This document shows positions 8,336 to 17,505 of a DNA stretch of 64,000 bases, one piece after another. The notes under the pieces were generated by a model. That model did no database searches, had not been told where the DNA came from, and was given only the letters and a program-made list of their open reading frames with translations. The DNA comes from Halobacteriovorax vibrionivorans. GTDB lineage: Bacteria > Bdellovibrionota > Bacteriovoracia > Bacteriovoracales > Bacteriovoracaceae. The position numbers were made by a program, and so were the translations under genes. Numbering within the stretch: the first letter of the stretch is position 1; the number at the start of each line of letters is the position of its first letter. The DNA lies in the NCBI RefSeq assembly GCF_003346865.1, contig NZ_QDKL01000004.1:1-64000 (forward strand), written 5' to 3'.

Positions 8336-9394
8336 TTACCTCAATATCAACATCGCATCACCATAAGAGAAAAAGCGGTACTTCTCTTTCACAGCAATGT
8401 CATATAATTCAAGAGTCTTTTCACGACCGATTAACGCACTAACAAGCATAAGTAGTGTCGATTTTGGTAGATGAAAATTCGTTATTAAACCATCAATACT
8501 TTTCACATCCACACCTGGATGAAGAAAAATATCTGTGTCTTTAAGTTCACCAGGAGTATAGTTTTCAACTCCTGCCTGCCATATCGTCTCAAGTGTTCTT
8601 AAACTTGTTGTCCCAACAGCAAATCGTTTTTTTGCATTTTTAATCTTTTCAAAATCATTCTTATCAACGCAATAATTTTCACTATGCATTTTATGATCTT
8701 CTAGATTATCGACTTTAACAGGAGCAAATGTTCCAAGCCCAACATGTAATGTTACCTTGGCAATATCGTGACCTTCTTCTTTTATTTTTGATAGAAGTTC
8801 ATCTGTGAAGTGTAGGCCAGCAGTTGGTGCAGCAACACTTCCCAACTCATTAGCAAAAACTGTTTGATAATCTTTCTTATCTTGCTCATCAGACTCTCCT
8901 CCTCGAATATAAGGAGGAATTGGAACAAGAGCATGTGCGTTTAAATAATTAATAAGATCATTACCAATGAGAGAAGGTCGAATCAAAAACTCCCCTTCTA
9001 TATTTCCATTGATTTCAATCTTAAGACCGTCTTCAAAATGATAGATATCACCAGCTTTCTTTTTCCCATTGGCCTTAACAAGAGCGCGATATAGGCCATC
9101 TTTATTTGGCTCAACAGTTAGAAAAAAGACCTCAATACTTCCACCAGTTTCTTTCTTACCTTTTAGACGACATGGAAACACCTTACTCTGATTTAATACA
9201 AGAGTTGTCTCCTGCGGTAGAAAATTAACTAACTCATTAAAAGTGTGATGAGAAACTGTATCAGTCTGACAGTTATAGACGAGAAGACGCGAATGATGAC
9301 GTCCCTCAACTGGCCTAGTCGCAATTAGCTCCTTAGGCAAATCGTAGTCATATGCAGACAGTTGCAAATCTTCTTTATTTATAGGCTTATCCAT
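8336..9394 (-). CDS. queA: S-adenosylmethionine:tRNA ribosyltransferase-isomerase
   Basis: Adds the ribosyl part of S-adenosylmethionine to preQ1 in tRNA, giving epoxyqueuosine. The 352 residues start with the typical YDYDLPKELIATRPVEGRH segment (about 15-33) and contain GSVAAPTAGLHFT (about 186-198), HVGLGTFAPV, HSENY, GTTSLRTLE, and an end with NFHLPKSTLLMLVSAL. The length is normal. It is the first gene of the operon that continues through tgt, yajC, tatA, secD and secF; the 122 bases upstream, shared with the divergent protease gene, should hold its promoter. Confidence 0.97.
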   Translation of the reverse strand: MDKPINKEDLQLSAYDYDLPKELIATRPVEGRHHSRLLVYNCQTDTVSHHTFNELVNFLPQETTLVLNQSKVFPCRLKGKKETGGSIEVFFLTVEPNKDGLYRALVKANGKKKAGDIYHFEDGLKIEINGNIEGEFLIRPSLIGNDLINYLNAHALVPIPPYIRGGESDEQDKKDYQTVFANELGSVAAPTAGLHFTDELLSKIKEEGHDIAKVTLHVGLGTFAPVKVDNLEDHKMHSENYCVDKNDFEKIKNAKKRFAVGTTSLRTLETIWQAGVENYTPGELKDTDIFLHPGVDVKSIDGLITNFHLPKSTLLMLVSALIGREKTLELYDIAVKEKYRFFSYGDAMLILR

Positions 9395-9516
9395 AGGGCG
9401 GATAGTAGCGTGAAATTAGGTAATCGTCATCATGTAAGTTTTTCAAATTACAACTTTCTTATGTTCAATATTAGAGAAAACTGCAAAAACTTACAAAAAT
9501 TAAAAGAGAGGGAATC

Positions 9517-10569
9517 TTGAAGCACAAATTATTTAAAATCGCTGCACTTTCATTAGTTATTTCAACAAATGCTATGGCCATGAATAAAGTAATCTACGGC
9601 CAGGATAATCGCGTTAGTATTGAAGAATCTGACAAAGGATTTCTTGTTGATAGTGTTGCAGCAATGGTACCAAGTTATATTTTTGCGAGATCAGAATCAG
9701 GTGAAGTTCTGGACTCGATTTTTAAGAGTTTTCCTACTCTAAAATCTCATAGAGGTTACCCAACGTGTTCAGATATGAAATTCAGATCTGAACCAACAAT
9801 ATCTAGCTGTACTGGTTTTTTAATTGGTGAAAACCTTCTTATGACAGCAGGTCACTGCATGATTAAGGGCGGGACTCAAGTAGCAGACACAGTATCAGAT
9901 AGCTGTAAGAAAAATAAATGGGTCTTTAACTACAAGGCAACTTCTGTAAACTCAGATGGGAAATTAGTCATTGAAAAGAATGAAGTATATGGATGTAAGA
10001 GAGTTGTTGCAGCATCTTACACTGGTCTTCTAGACTATGCAGTCGTTGAACTGGATCGTCGCGCAGCAGATAAGAAGCCACTAAAGCTAAATCTTAAATC
10101 AACTGCAGTAAAAGAAGGTACTGATATTTATGTTGCTGGCCACCCTACTGGACTACCACTTAAGGTATCTGGTGATGCAAAAATTGTAACAAATAAACCA
10201 TATCGAAATGATGTCACAACAGATCTTGATACATTTGCAGGAAATTCAGGTTCTCCTGTTCTAAATTCGAAAGATGAAGTTGTAGGAATTCTTGTTGCAG
10301 GTGAAATCGACTATGTTTTTGACTACGATAAAATGTGTTACCGCGTAAATAAGTGTGAAGGACAAGGTAAGAAATGTGACCGTATGTCTTATCCATCAAA
10401 AGGCGCAATGGGTGAAACTGTAACGAAAATCGCAGCAGCAAACCACGACTATGTTTTAAAGAAAGTTTTAGGTCCACTTTTCATAAACCAAAATGGACTT
10501 ATCAGTGAAGAAGAAGATGAAGAAGAAATCGTTGAAGAAGTTGAAGAGATCTTAAATGCAGGATTCTAA
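9517..10569 (+). CDS. Secreted trypsin-like serine protease
   Basis: An exported endopeptidase of the S1/S1B (trypsin/V8) type. After a signal peptide (about 1-21) comes the catalytic triad in order: His113 in TAGHC, Asp173 in LLDYAVVELD, and Ser244 in GNSGSP, which replaces the usual GDSGGP as in V8-like enzymes. Several Cys (84, 98, 114, 130, 160) suggest disulphides. The last 20 residues are a run of Glu and Asp. The start is TTG with an AGAGAGGG ribosome site just upstream. The stop overlaps the next gene by 14 bases. The substrate is unknown; prey or nutrient protein degradation is a guess. Confidence 0.88.
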   Translation: MKHKLFKIAALSLVISTNAMAMNKVIYGQDNRVSIEESDKGFLVDSVAAMVPSYIFARSESGEVLDSIFKSFPTLKSHRGYPTCSDMKFRSEPTISSCTGFLIGENLLMTAGHCMIKGGTQVADTVSDSCKKNKWVFNYKATSVNSDGKLVIEKNEVYGCKRVVAASYTGLLDYAVVELDRRAADKKPLKLNLKSTAVKEGTDIYVAGHPTGLPLKVSGDAKIVTNKPYRNDVTTDLDTFAGNSGSPVLNSKDEVVGILVAGEIDYVFDYDKMCYRVNKCEGQGKKCDRMSYPSKGAMGETVTKIAAANHDYVLKKVLGPLFINQNGLISEEEDEEEIVEEVEEILNAGF

Positions 10570-11170
10570 AACAAAGAAAGTCCAAAATGGACGTATCAGT
10601 AAAGAAGAAATTAATAAGCTTGAGCTTATTGATTTTGATGGAAAGATCCACTTAATTGATACGGAAGAGAAGTCGCAACAAGCGCAAGAGAGTTTTCAAA
10701 AACATTTAGAAGATAATTCAATTACAGGCCTTGATACAGAATCAAGGCCTTCTTTTAAAAAGAGCGATAATTTTCAAATCAGTCTTGTTCAGGTTTCTTT
10801 TGAAGATGAGTGCTATCTTTTTCGCCTTAATCTAATTCAATGCCCAGATTACTTAAGAGAGTATCTCGAAAATCCTGATATTATTAAGACAGGTGTTGCC
10901 ATTAAAGATGACTGTCGTGATTTAAAGAAACACTTTCAGATAACGGCTAAAGGCGTGATTGATGTTCAGGATCTGGCCAAGAAAGCTGGGTATGTCACAC
11001 TTGGGCTGAGGTCACTAACGGGACTTCTAATGAATCGCAAGATCTCCAAGGCAGCAAAGCTTACTAACTGGGAAAATCCAAAGTTGACGCCACCACAGAT
11101 ACGTTATGCGGCCACTGATGCTTGGATTTCACTAAAGCTTTATCAGGCCCTAAAGTTGAAAGAATCGTAA
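10556..11170 (+). CDS. RNase D-like 3'-5' exonuclease domain protein
   Basis: A 204-residue DEDD-family exonuclease domain. The three motifs are visible: Exo I as GLDTES (about 59-64), Exo II around GVAIKDDCRDLKK (about 116-128), and Exo III as YAATDAWISLKLY (about 185-197), giving the DEDDy order with Tyr. The family acts on RNA or DNA 3' ends using two metal ions. There is no HRDC or polymerase domain, so this is the stand-alone type seen in many bacteria and plants. It starts 14 bases inside the protease gene, implying coupling, although the two proteins act in different compartments. The substrate is not predictable. Confidence 0.85.
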   Translation: MQDSKTKKVQNGRISKEEINKLELIDFDGKIHLIDTEEKSQQAQESFQKHLEDNSITGLDTESRPSFKKSDNFQISLVQVSFEDECYLFRLNLIQCPDYLREYLENPDIIKTGVAIKDDCRDLKKHFQITAKGVIDVQDLAKKAGYVTLGLRSLTGLLMNRKISKAAKLTNWENPKLTPPQIRYAATDAWISLKLYQALKLKES

Positions 11171-11208
11171 ACTTTATTCATTAAATCCCAACATTCTTTA
11201 TCAAAAAT

Positions 11209-11499
11209 ATGCTTATGGATATGAAGTATTTAAAGTATATTTTTGCAATTCTTCTCACATTGGCGGCCATTGACGTCTTAGGGGCCCCAAGCAATCAACC
11301 CGGTCCTTATCAATTTAATAGTTTTGAAATGGATAACCCTTACGAAGAGGCGGCCAAGGATGACGATAAGAAAATCAGAAGGCCATCATCTGAAGAAGAG
11401 TATAAATTTAAGTATGAATTAGAGCAGAGACCGAAGTGGCAGGACATAGAAGAGCACTGCGGGGACCGTTGTATCTATCCTGACTCAAGAGGAAACTAA
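11209..11499 (+). CDS. Small secreted acidic protein, unknown function
   Basis: A 96-residue product with a hydrophobic signal (about 6-24, cleavage plausible after LGA) and a charged mature part of about 70 residues rich in Glu, Asp and Lys, with two Cys close together near the end (CGDRC), which could form a disulphide or bind a metal. Three in-frame ATGs occur within 13 bases (11209, 11215, 11221); the last places Lys next to Met and gives the cleanest signal. No family was recognised. It lies between the exonuclease and a lipoprotein gene on the same strand. Confidence 0.6.
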   Translation: MLMDMKYLKYIFAILLTLAAIDVLGAPSNQPGPYQFNSFEMDNPYEEAAKDDDKKIRRPSSEEEYKFKYELEQRPKWQDIEEHCGDRCIYPDSRGN

Positions 11500-11578
11500 T
11501 TTCAACAACTTAGATTAGGAAAAAAATTTCCTAAATCATATTTTTGAACATTGTTCTATAATTTTTGTAGAACAAATT

Positions 11579-13084
11579 ATGTTTAAATACGCCATTTTAC
11601 CTATATTTATACTCTTTTTTACCTCTTGTTCAGGAGGGGTTGATGGAGCGTCTGGAATCTCAGTGACTCCAGTAACACAAGAAGCACCAACTGGTGCTGC
11701 AATTGTCAGCACAGTCATTACAGGGGGCCTTCCACAAGATGCCCCTCAAGTAACTTGGACTAACCCAGCATCTTTTAGTCATATCGAATACGCAATAGGA
11801 ACAACAGCTGGTGGAGCTGAACTTGTGCCATGGAAAAATATCGCCACAGCAGCATCACATACAGAAGTCTCTCTAACTGGCCTAACTGAATGCACTCCTT
11901 ATTATCCATCTGTTAAAGCAGTTGGCACTACAGCAGTTGAATCAGCAACAGTTACAACACCTAGCTTTTATTGGGATAATACTGCCCCCACTTCTCTTGG
12001 CGTTCCCGATGTTTCAGCAGATGATGCAACAGTTAGTTCATCAACGACAACTACCTGGAGCGCTGCAGTTGATAATTGCCAAATCGATCATTACGAAATT
12101 GCTATTGGAACAAACCCAGGTCTTACAAATGTCCAAGGCTGGATCGATATCGGAAATGTTACAAGTTATAAATTACGTGACGGTGTGGACGGAGCAAGCT
12201 TTACACTAACAGAGGGCTCTAATTACTATATTACATTAACTGCTTATGATGGTGCTGGTTTTAGCATAAGTCAGGACTCTGTAGCTTTTCAGGTTTTTAA
12301 TCCAGCAACTTCTCTTCCAAATATGGTTGTTAGACTGGATGCTAATGACTTATCTTCTATGCTAGATAACACTGGAAAGAATGCGGCCAATGGAGCTTTT
12401 AACGGATTTGTTCAGGATTGGCTTGATACATCTGGCTCAGCTAATGTTCATGATTTCTATACAGGCAATGCATCCCCTTCATTTGATAATCTTGATAACC
12501 ACGTTGTCTTTAATGGTAGTACTCAAAACCTATCTGTTGCAAACCATGCTGACCTAAATACGGCCACGACAAATCAACGAAATATCACCGCTTCTTTTGA
12601 GACTTCGGCCGATACAAATACGTTCCAAGTTATCTATGAAGAAGGTGGCTCATCACGAGGAATGAATATTTATATTAGTGGCAATAATCTCTATTGTGGG
12701 TTCTGGAATTTGACTGACGATGGCGATGGTATCCAACCATTTACCTTTGTCTCAGCGCCAATCTCAACAAATACCATCTACCACGTAACTTGGGTCTTTG
12801 ATTACACAAATTACACTGGGCCAGCGGGGCCTGACGGCGACCTTACTTGCTATGTCAACGGAAGTTCAATAGGATCAACAACCTCAACGTCACTTCTCTA
12901 CGCCCATTCAGGGACAATATCCCTTGGGTCTTACTCAGGTGATACATACGATCACAATGGCACTCTCAGTGGTGACGGAGGCTATTTAAACGCTGATATT
13001 ATGGAGCTTATGCTCTTTAATGATCCACCTGATGCCACTACTGTGAACACTATTCATACATACCTTGAAGATAAGTGGAACTAA
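11579..13084 (+). CDS. Lipoprotein with FN3-like and LamG-like domains
   Basis: A 501-residue surface or periplasmic lipoprotein: signal with lipobox FTSC (about 14-17), a Gly/Ser linker, two fibronectin-III-like segments (about 35-125 and 130-235; both contain the pattern of WTNPASFSHIEYAIGT and its second-copy counterpart), and a C-terminal LamG/concanavalin-like beta sandwich (about 245-501) with VVFNGSTQNLSV, GSYSGDTYDHNGTLSG and a closing IMELMLFN...DATTVNTIHTYLEDKW. Such C-terminal domains bind carbohydrate or protein ligands. The start codon follows the AT-rich region directly, without a strong ribosome site. The product is probably an adhesin or binding protein; no enzyme motif was seen. 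Confidence 0.75.
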   Translation: MFKYAILPIFILFFTSCSGGVDGASGISVTPVTQEAPTGAAIVSTVITGGLPQDAPQVTWTNPASFSHIEYAIGTTAGGAELVPWKNIATAASHTEVSLTGLTECTPYYPSVKAVGTTAVESATVTTPSFYWDNTAPTSLGVPDVSADDATVSSSTTTTWSAAVDNCQIDHYEIAIGTNPGLTNVQGWIDIGNVTSYKLRDGVDGASFTLTEGSNYYITLTAYDGAGFSISQDSVAFQVFNPATSLPNMVVRLDANDLSSMLDNTGKNAANGAFNGFVQDWLDTSGSANVHDFYTGNASPSFDNLDNHVVFNGSTQNLSVANHADLNTATTNQRNITASFETSADTNTFQVIYEEGGSSRGMNIYISGNNLYCGFWNLTDDGDGIQPFTFVSAPISTNTIYHVTWVFDYTNYTGPAGPDGDLTCYVNGSSIGSTTSTSLLYAHSGTISLGSYSGDTYDHNGTLSGDGGYLNADIMELMLFNDPPDATTVNTIHTYLEDKWN

Positions 13085-13121
13085 TCTAGCGAGATTAGTA
13101 ATCATCTGCTATAAATCCCTC

Positions 13122-14516
13122 ATGAATTTAAGTGTTTTTGATATTTACTCAGTTGGAATTGGGCCAAGTAGCTCACATACAGTTGGACCAATGAAGGCCG
13201 CTAAGGACTTTATGGATCGTCTCATGGAACATGGACTCTATGAGCAAACTCAACTTGTATCAACAGCACTCTATGGCTCTTTAGCTCTTACAGGTAAAGG
13301 CCATGGAACAGATACGGCAATCATTCTAGGCTTAAGTGGACACACTCCAGAAGAAATTTGTCCAGATCGTGTCGATGGAATCCTTGAACGCGCTAATAAG
13401 GCACATAAACTAGAATTTTATGAAGATCATAAGCACGCCAAAATTGTCGACTTTAATCCTCGTGAGCATATCTTATTTCATCGCAGTCAAACACTAGATT
13501 TTCATTCGAACGGAATGTGCTTTCAAGCAATTGATGAAAATGGAAAAGAGCTTTTTAAGAAAATTTATTACTCAATCGGTGGTGGATTTATAATCGCTGA
13601 GGGTGAAAATAATAAAGGCGACATATTCTCACAACACGAAAGCAAAGTTAAATATCCATTCACTTATGGAGATGAATTACTATCTCAAGCAAAGAAGAAT
13701 AATCTTACGATTTGCGAACTCATTAAGGCCAATGAAAAAAGCTGGCGCACTGAAGATGAAATCAATACAGGAATGCTTGCTATTTGGGATGCAATGAATA
13801 GTTGTATTAAAAGGGGCCTAAAAGCAGAAGGCCAACTTCCAGGCGGTCTAAAGGTAAACAAAAGAGCAAAGAAGCTCCATGCAGCTCTACTGAAGAAAGA
13901 CTGCCAGAAAAACCTTGATCCTCTTACTATTATGGACTGGGTAAACCTATTTGCAATCTCAGTTAACGAAGAAAATGCATCAGGCGGAAAAGTTGTGACA
14001 GCTCCAACAAATGGTGCAGCAGGAATTATCCCGGCCGTTGTGAAGTATTATTTAAAGTTTGTTAAAGACGCTACAATTGATAAGGTTATCGACTTCTTAC
14101 TCGTTGCAGGAGCAATCGGCGTTCTCTACAAGAAGAATGCATCTATTTCTGGTGCTGAAGTGGGTTGCCAAGGTGAAGTTGGCGTTGCTTGCTCAATGGC
14201 AGCAGCAGGTCTTGCCCAAGTTCTTGGTGGAACTAACGAACAGATAGAAAACGCAGCAGAGATAGCAATGGAGCATAACCTAGGGCTAACTTGTGATCCA
14301 ATTGGTGGCCTTGTGCAAATCCCATGTATTGAAAGAAATGCAATGGGTGCAGTAAAAGCAATAAATGCTGCAAGAATGGCAATGCGCGGAGACGGAAGTC
14401 ACTACGTTAGCCTCGATAAAGTTATCAAAACCATGAAAGATACAGGTGCTGATATGCAAACCAAGTATAAAGAAACTAGTCGTGGTGGTTTAGCTGTTAA
14501 TGTCACTGAATGTTAA
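13122..14516 (+). CDS. sdaA: L-serine dehydratase (iron-sulphur, single chain)
   Basis: Deaminates L-serine to pyruvate and ammonia with an oxygen-sensitive [4Fe-4S] centre. The 464 residues combine the beta domain (SVGIGPSSSHTVGPMKAA at about 10-27) and the alpha domain with APTNGAAGIIPAV, the Cys-containing GAEVGCQGEVGVACSMAAAG, and CDPIGGLVQIPCIERNAMG. The three candidate cluster ligands are visible in these last motifs. The length matches E. coli SdaA. A longer frame begins 57 bases upstream inside the preceding gene, but the ATG at 13122 starts the family-conserved N-terminus. A short stem (13081-13098) lies between the two genes. Confidence 0.95.
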   Translation: MNLSVFDIYSVGIGPSSSHTVGPMKAAKDFMDRLMEHGLYEQTQLVSTALYGSLALTGKGHGTDTAIILGLSGHTPEEICPDRVDGILERANKAHKLEFYEDHKHAKIVDFNPREHILFHRSQTLDFHSNGMCFQAIDENGKELFKKIYYSIGGGFIIAEGENNKGDIFSQHESKVKYPFTYGDELLSQAKKNNLTICELIKANEKSWRTEDEINTGMLAIWDAMNSCIKRGLKAEGQLPGGLKVNKRAKKLHAALLKKDCQKNLDPLTIMDWVNLFAISVNEENASGGKVVTAPTNGAAGIIPAVVKYYLKFVKDATIDKVIDFLLVAGAIGVLYKKNASISGAEVGCQGEVGVACSMAAAGLAQVLGGTNEQIENAAEIAMEHNLGLTCDPIGGLVQIPCIERNAMGAVKAINAARMAMRGDGSHYVSLDKVIKTMKDTGADMQTKYKETSRGGLAVNVTEC

Positions 14517-14638
14517 ATCAGTTACTTAGACACGTTACTTATTTCATACGTTAATTCAAAGGCTTTCAATTTCCTTCTAGCTATCATAGAAAAACATATT
14601 TTATAGAACAATTGATTAGAGAAAGTTAGGGAGAGAAT

Positions 14639-15622
14639 ATGAAGAAGCTGCTACTTATGTGCGCGATGACGATGTGTTTTGTGTCATGTTCAAAAGTTAA
14701 AGATAAAATCAAACAAATTGAAAATAACCTTGAGACAACGGCCCAAGGAGCACGCTCTGGTATGGCATCTGGTGCTAGAGATAACCAGATGGAAAAAGTA
14801 AGAGACCCTAAAATTGATATTGCTGGAAAGATCACAGCAGCAGCAAAATTTTATAAAGCACTAGAATTCAACTCTTGGAACCCAGGAACATCATATGATG
14901 ATAGCTTTTCAAGAAGAGAGATGCTTCTTGATGCTTCAAAAGAATTTATTAGAAATTTAACAGATATCTACTCACAAGTTGAAGATAAGATTGAAGATGG
15001 AAAGCTTACCCCTATACATCTAGATTGGAGCAAACCTAAGAAATTCGAAAAATACAATTATGACAAGGCCTTTTATGCAATGGCCGTAGCAATGCATGAG
15101 AAACACTTCTTACAAGAAAAGAATGCAAGTAAGAACAAATTCACTGCAGTTTCATTCTACGATATTTTAAAGTCAACTTTAAAAAGAGAATATGCGGGAG
15201 CAAACCTAACAGAAGCTGAAAGAGAGCTTATGACATACTCAAATCGTAAAATGATTATCGCACTTCTTAATGCAAGAATTGATATGATCTTAGCACTTGC
15301 AATTAAAGACTCAATGGATAGCTCTGATGTAAAGATAATGTCAGCAGGCCTATACCTAATGACAGGAAAGCTTGGAAAGCTTGCCTTCCCATCGATTCTT
15401 GAAAAATCGACACTGACAAACAAGCAGAAAACAAATGAAAAATACGAAGAGGCCCTGTCAACGTATGACTTCATGTTAGAGATCGGTGAGAGACCAGAAA
15501 TTGACAAGCGTGTAAAAAATATTCTTGATAACGTTATTCTTCCAGAGCTTACTTATGAGCAAGAAAGTGATGGCGAGGTTCAAAAGTATCATGGATACCT
15601 AGAACAATTTCAAAAGATGTAA
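14639..15622 (+). CDS. Helical lipoprotein, unknown function
   Basis: A 327-residue protein with a lipoprotein signal ending in FVSC (about 14-17), preceded by a good AGGGAGAGA ribosome site. The mature part is mostly helical and basic, with no repeats or catalytic motif that I recognise. It stands alone between sdaA and a strong bidirectional terminator shared with the convergent thioesterase gene. The lipoprotein nature is well supported; the function is unknown. Confidence 0.8.
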   Translation: MKKLLLMCAMTMCFVSCSKVKDKIKQIENNLETTAQGARSGMASGARDNQMEKVRDPKIDIAGKITAAAKFYKALEFNSWNPGTSYDDSFSRREMLLDASKEFIRNLTDIYSQVEDKIEDGKLTPIHLDWSKPKKFEKYNYDKAFYAMAVAMHEKHFLQEKNASKNKFTAVSFYDILKSTLKREYAGANLTEAERELMTYSNRKMIIALLNARIDMILALAIKDSMDSSDVKIMSAGLYLMTGKLGKLAFPSILEKSTLTNKQKTNEKYEEALSTYDFMLEIGERPEIDKRVKNILDNVILPELTYEQESDGEVQKYHGYLEQFQKM

Positions 15623-15645
15623 TATAGCTATATATAAATATGAAA

Positions 15646-15675
15646 GAAGGCCTCATTTAAGAGGCCTTTTTTATT
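15646..15675. terminator. Bidirectional intrinsic terminator
   Basis: The stem AAGGCCTC/GAGGCCTT (15647-15654 with 15661-15668) with a six-base loop is followed by T-rich sequence on both strands. It separates the lipoprotein gene from the convergent thioesterase gene. Confidence 0.9.
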
Positions 15676-16093
15676 TCTTAAAATGATCTAAAAACTCTTG
15701 CGGCGCCTTACTTAATTTACGGGTTTCATAATCAAAGAATACAATTCCATTCTTAGCAAAGGCAATGGTTTTACTTCCACAGCTAAACTTATATAAGAGA
15801 TCATATCCGTACTCATTGATATCTTCGACATACATTTCCACCTCGAGGAGATCACCGTAAAAAGCCTCACCACGATACATATAGGCAGCATCGGCCTGGA
15901 TAAGAGACTTCCCAAAGCAATCAAGTTCTGTATGTCCAATAGACTTTAGGAAACGTAGACGACCTTCGTGACAAAGAGTTGCCACTGCATCATTTCCCAT
16001 ATGGTTACCATAGTTGATGAAATTAACAGTTAATTCAATTTGAGTTCTATAGTCTGGTTCCCTATTTGGAACACTTAATTTGATTCTTGTCAT
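15671..16093 (-). CDS. Acyl-CoA thioesterase, YbgC/4HBT-like hot-dog protein
   Basis: A hot-dog-fold thioesterase of 140 residues. Visible features are YRTQIELTVNFINYGNHMGNDAV (beta strand, then the Asn-His-x-x-x-Asp-like active region near 26-36), the hot-dog helix with CHEGRLRFLKSIGH, and the AYMYRGEAFYGDLLEVE strand pair. The usual catalytic Asp of 4HBT enzymes is replaced in this area by Gly/Asn around the HMGN motif, as in the FadM/YbgC relatives that carry N-x-H-M-x-N-D. I chose the ATG at 16093, which leaves 23 bases to the upstream permease gene; an upstream in-frame start would overlap it by 49 bases. The substrate is unknown. Confidence 0.8.
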   Translation of the reverse strand: MTRIKLSVPNREPDYRTQIELTVNFINYGNHMGNDAVATLCHEGRLRFLKSIGHTELDCFGKSLIQADAAYMYRGEAFYGDLLEVEMYVEDINEYGYDLLYKFSCGSKTIAFAKNGIVFFDYETRKLSKAPQEFLDHFKK

Positions 16094-16116
16094 ACAAGTA
16101 TTAAATGACAGAAGTT

Positions 16117-17505
16117 CTAATTCTTCAAGTGTTGCTTTAAAAGATCTCGCATGGCAACCTTGCACTTTCCTGTAGAATTATAAGTAAGAATATCAACAAC
16201 CTCTGTCTTAATCGCTTCTGTATCTTTTGATATTACATTAGAATCCATAATTGCAGCAATTGAACGTCCATTACATTCCTTGGCAGCTTTAACTACGGCG
16301 TCATTAAAATCAAAACCATCAATCTTATAATTTTTATTATTTAATAGATATCCTAATATCTTTTTCGAATTATTAGCAATTGCATGAATCAAGAGAGAAT
16401 TATCAGGACATTCTTTATAATCAAATACCTGACAGACTTTTTTATCATACTTTGATTCACTAACGCTGATAATGTCTTTTAGTACTTCTAAACGGTCATA
16501 TTTAATAATATTTTTATATATAAACTTATCATTTAACCATTCTAATTTTGAATCTTCTCTCATGCCAGTTTTATAATATGAAACAAACTCGGATTTATCC
16601 TTGTTTTTAATTAGAGTTAAGGCCTTTGGTGATTCCTGCAAGTGATAAAGTCTCATTATTCCATAAGCAGACTCATTTTCATGGGAGATTTGAAAAACAA
16701 AAAATAAAATAACAACATGTATTGTTGCTAAAGTTCCTATAAACTTTAAATTCTGAAACAATTGATCTCTGAAGTTAAGTTTAATTAATCTTGTAATTTC
16801 GTGTTCATTTTCAGTCTTATCCCCAATCAATATTCTTCTAACAAACATCAAGTCAAAAAAGAGAACAAAGAGAAAGATTGAAAAATCAGGGGCCTTACTA
16901 TTATCAAAGATCGATTCAAGAATAGTTACAACTAGTAAAAGATTTGCACCAACAAGAGTTATTATCAAAAGAAATGAGGGGATATTAATTAACAATATTC
17001 TTATATCACCTTTTGTTTTAAAAATTGCGACCTTATCAATAAAGTTCACTGTAGGTAGTATTGAATACAGAAACGGAATTTGAGCCAAAGCTAAAGCATA
17101 AAACAGAATACGTTCTGTTAAAGAATAGCCGATAAAAATATCGTCAAAGATATAGCTCGCTAGATACAGAAGACTTATAGAAGTATAAGGATTTCCTAAA
17201 AGTTTTTGAGCAATATTAATTACAACTTTTTCTTTGTAACTCAGAGGAAGCGCAAAGCTATAGAAATCGACTCCCTGGGGGCCTTTCCAAAAAAAGAATC
17301 TCGACTTTGACTTATTTAAATAAAGGCAGAAACCTAAAAGACTTATGAAATATGTTGGTAATGCATAAATATCGAAGAATAGATTTACGCCATAGATGAC
17401 AAATGCCAGTAAGACAGCACACAGTGTTTTAATGAGAAATAATTTCTTATTTTCAGCAAAGTGAGAAAGGATAATTCTTTTTACAATACTAGGCTGCTTC
17501 ATCAC
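16117..17505 (-). CDS. ABC-transporter-like membrane protein with ankyrin-like C-terminal domain
   Basis: A 462-residue protein with about eight hydrophobic segments in the first 285 residues, in the manner of ABC-2-type permeases, followed by a soluble C-terminal region of about 175 residues. In that region the pattern DNSLLIHAIANNSKKILGYLL and, next, DFNDAVVKAAKECNGRSIAAIM looks like two to three degenerate ankyrin repeats. It overlaps the upstream ATPase gene by 17 bases, so the two form a transporter. The substrate is unknown. The fusion of an ABC-2 permease with an ankyrin-like tail is unusual; the permease assignment rests on hydrophobicity and the partner gene, and the ankyrin reading on helix-pair spacing. 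Confidence 0.65.
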   Translation of the reverse strand: MMKQPSIVKRIILSHFAENKKLFLIKTLCAVLLAFVIYGVNLFFDIYALPTYFISLLGFCLYLNKSKSRFFFWKGPQGVDFYSFALPLSYKEKVVINIAQKLLGNPYTSISLLYLASYIFDDIFIGYSLTERILFYALALAQIPFLYSILPTVNFIDKVAIFKTKGDIRILLINIPSFLLIITLVGANLLLVVTILESIFDNSKAPDFSIFLFVLFFDLMFVRRILIGDKTENEHEITRLIKLNFRDQLFQNLKFIGTLATIHVVILFFVFQISHENESAYGIMRLYHLQESPKALTLIKNKDKSEFVSYYKTGMREDSKLEWLNDKFIYKNIIKYDRLEVLKDIISVSESKYDKKVCQVFDYKECPDNSLLIHAIANNSKKILGYLLNNKNYKIDGFDFNDAVVKAAKECNGRSIAAIMDSNVISKDTEAIKTEVVDILTYNSTGKCKVAMRDLLKQHLKN

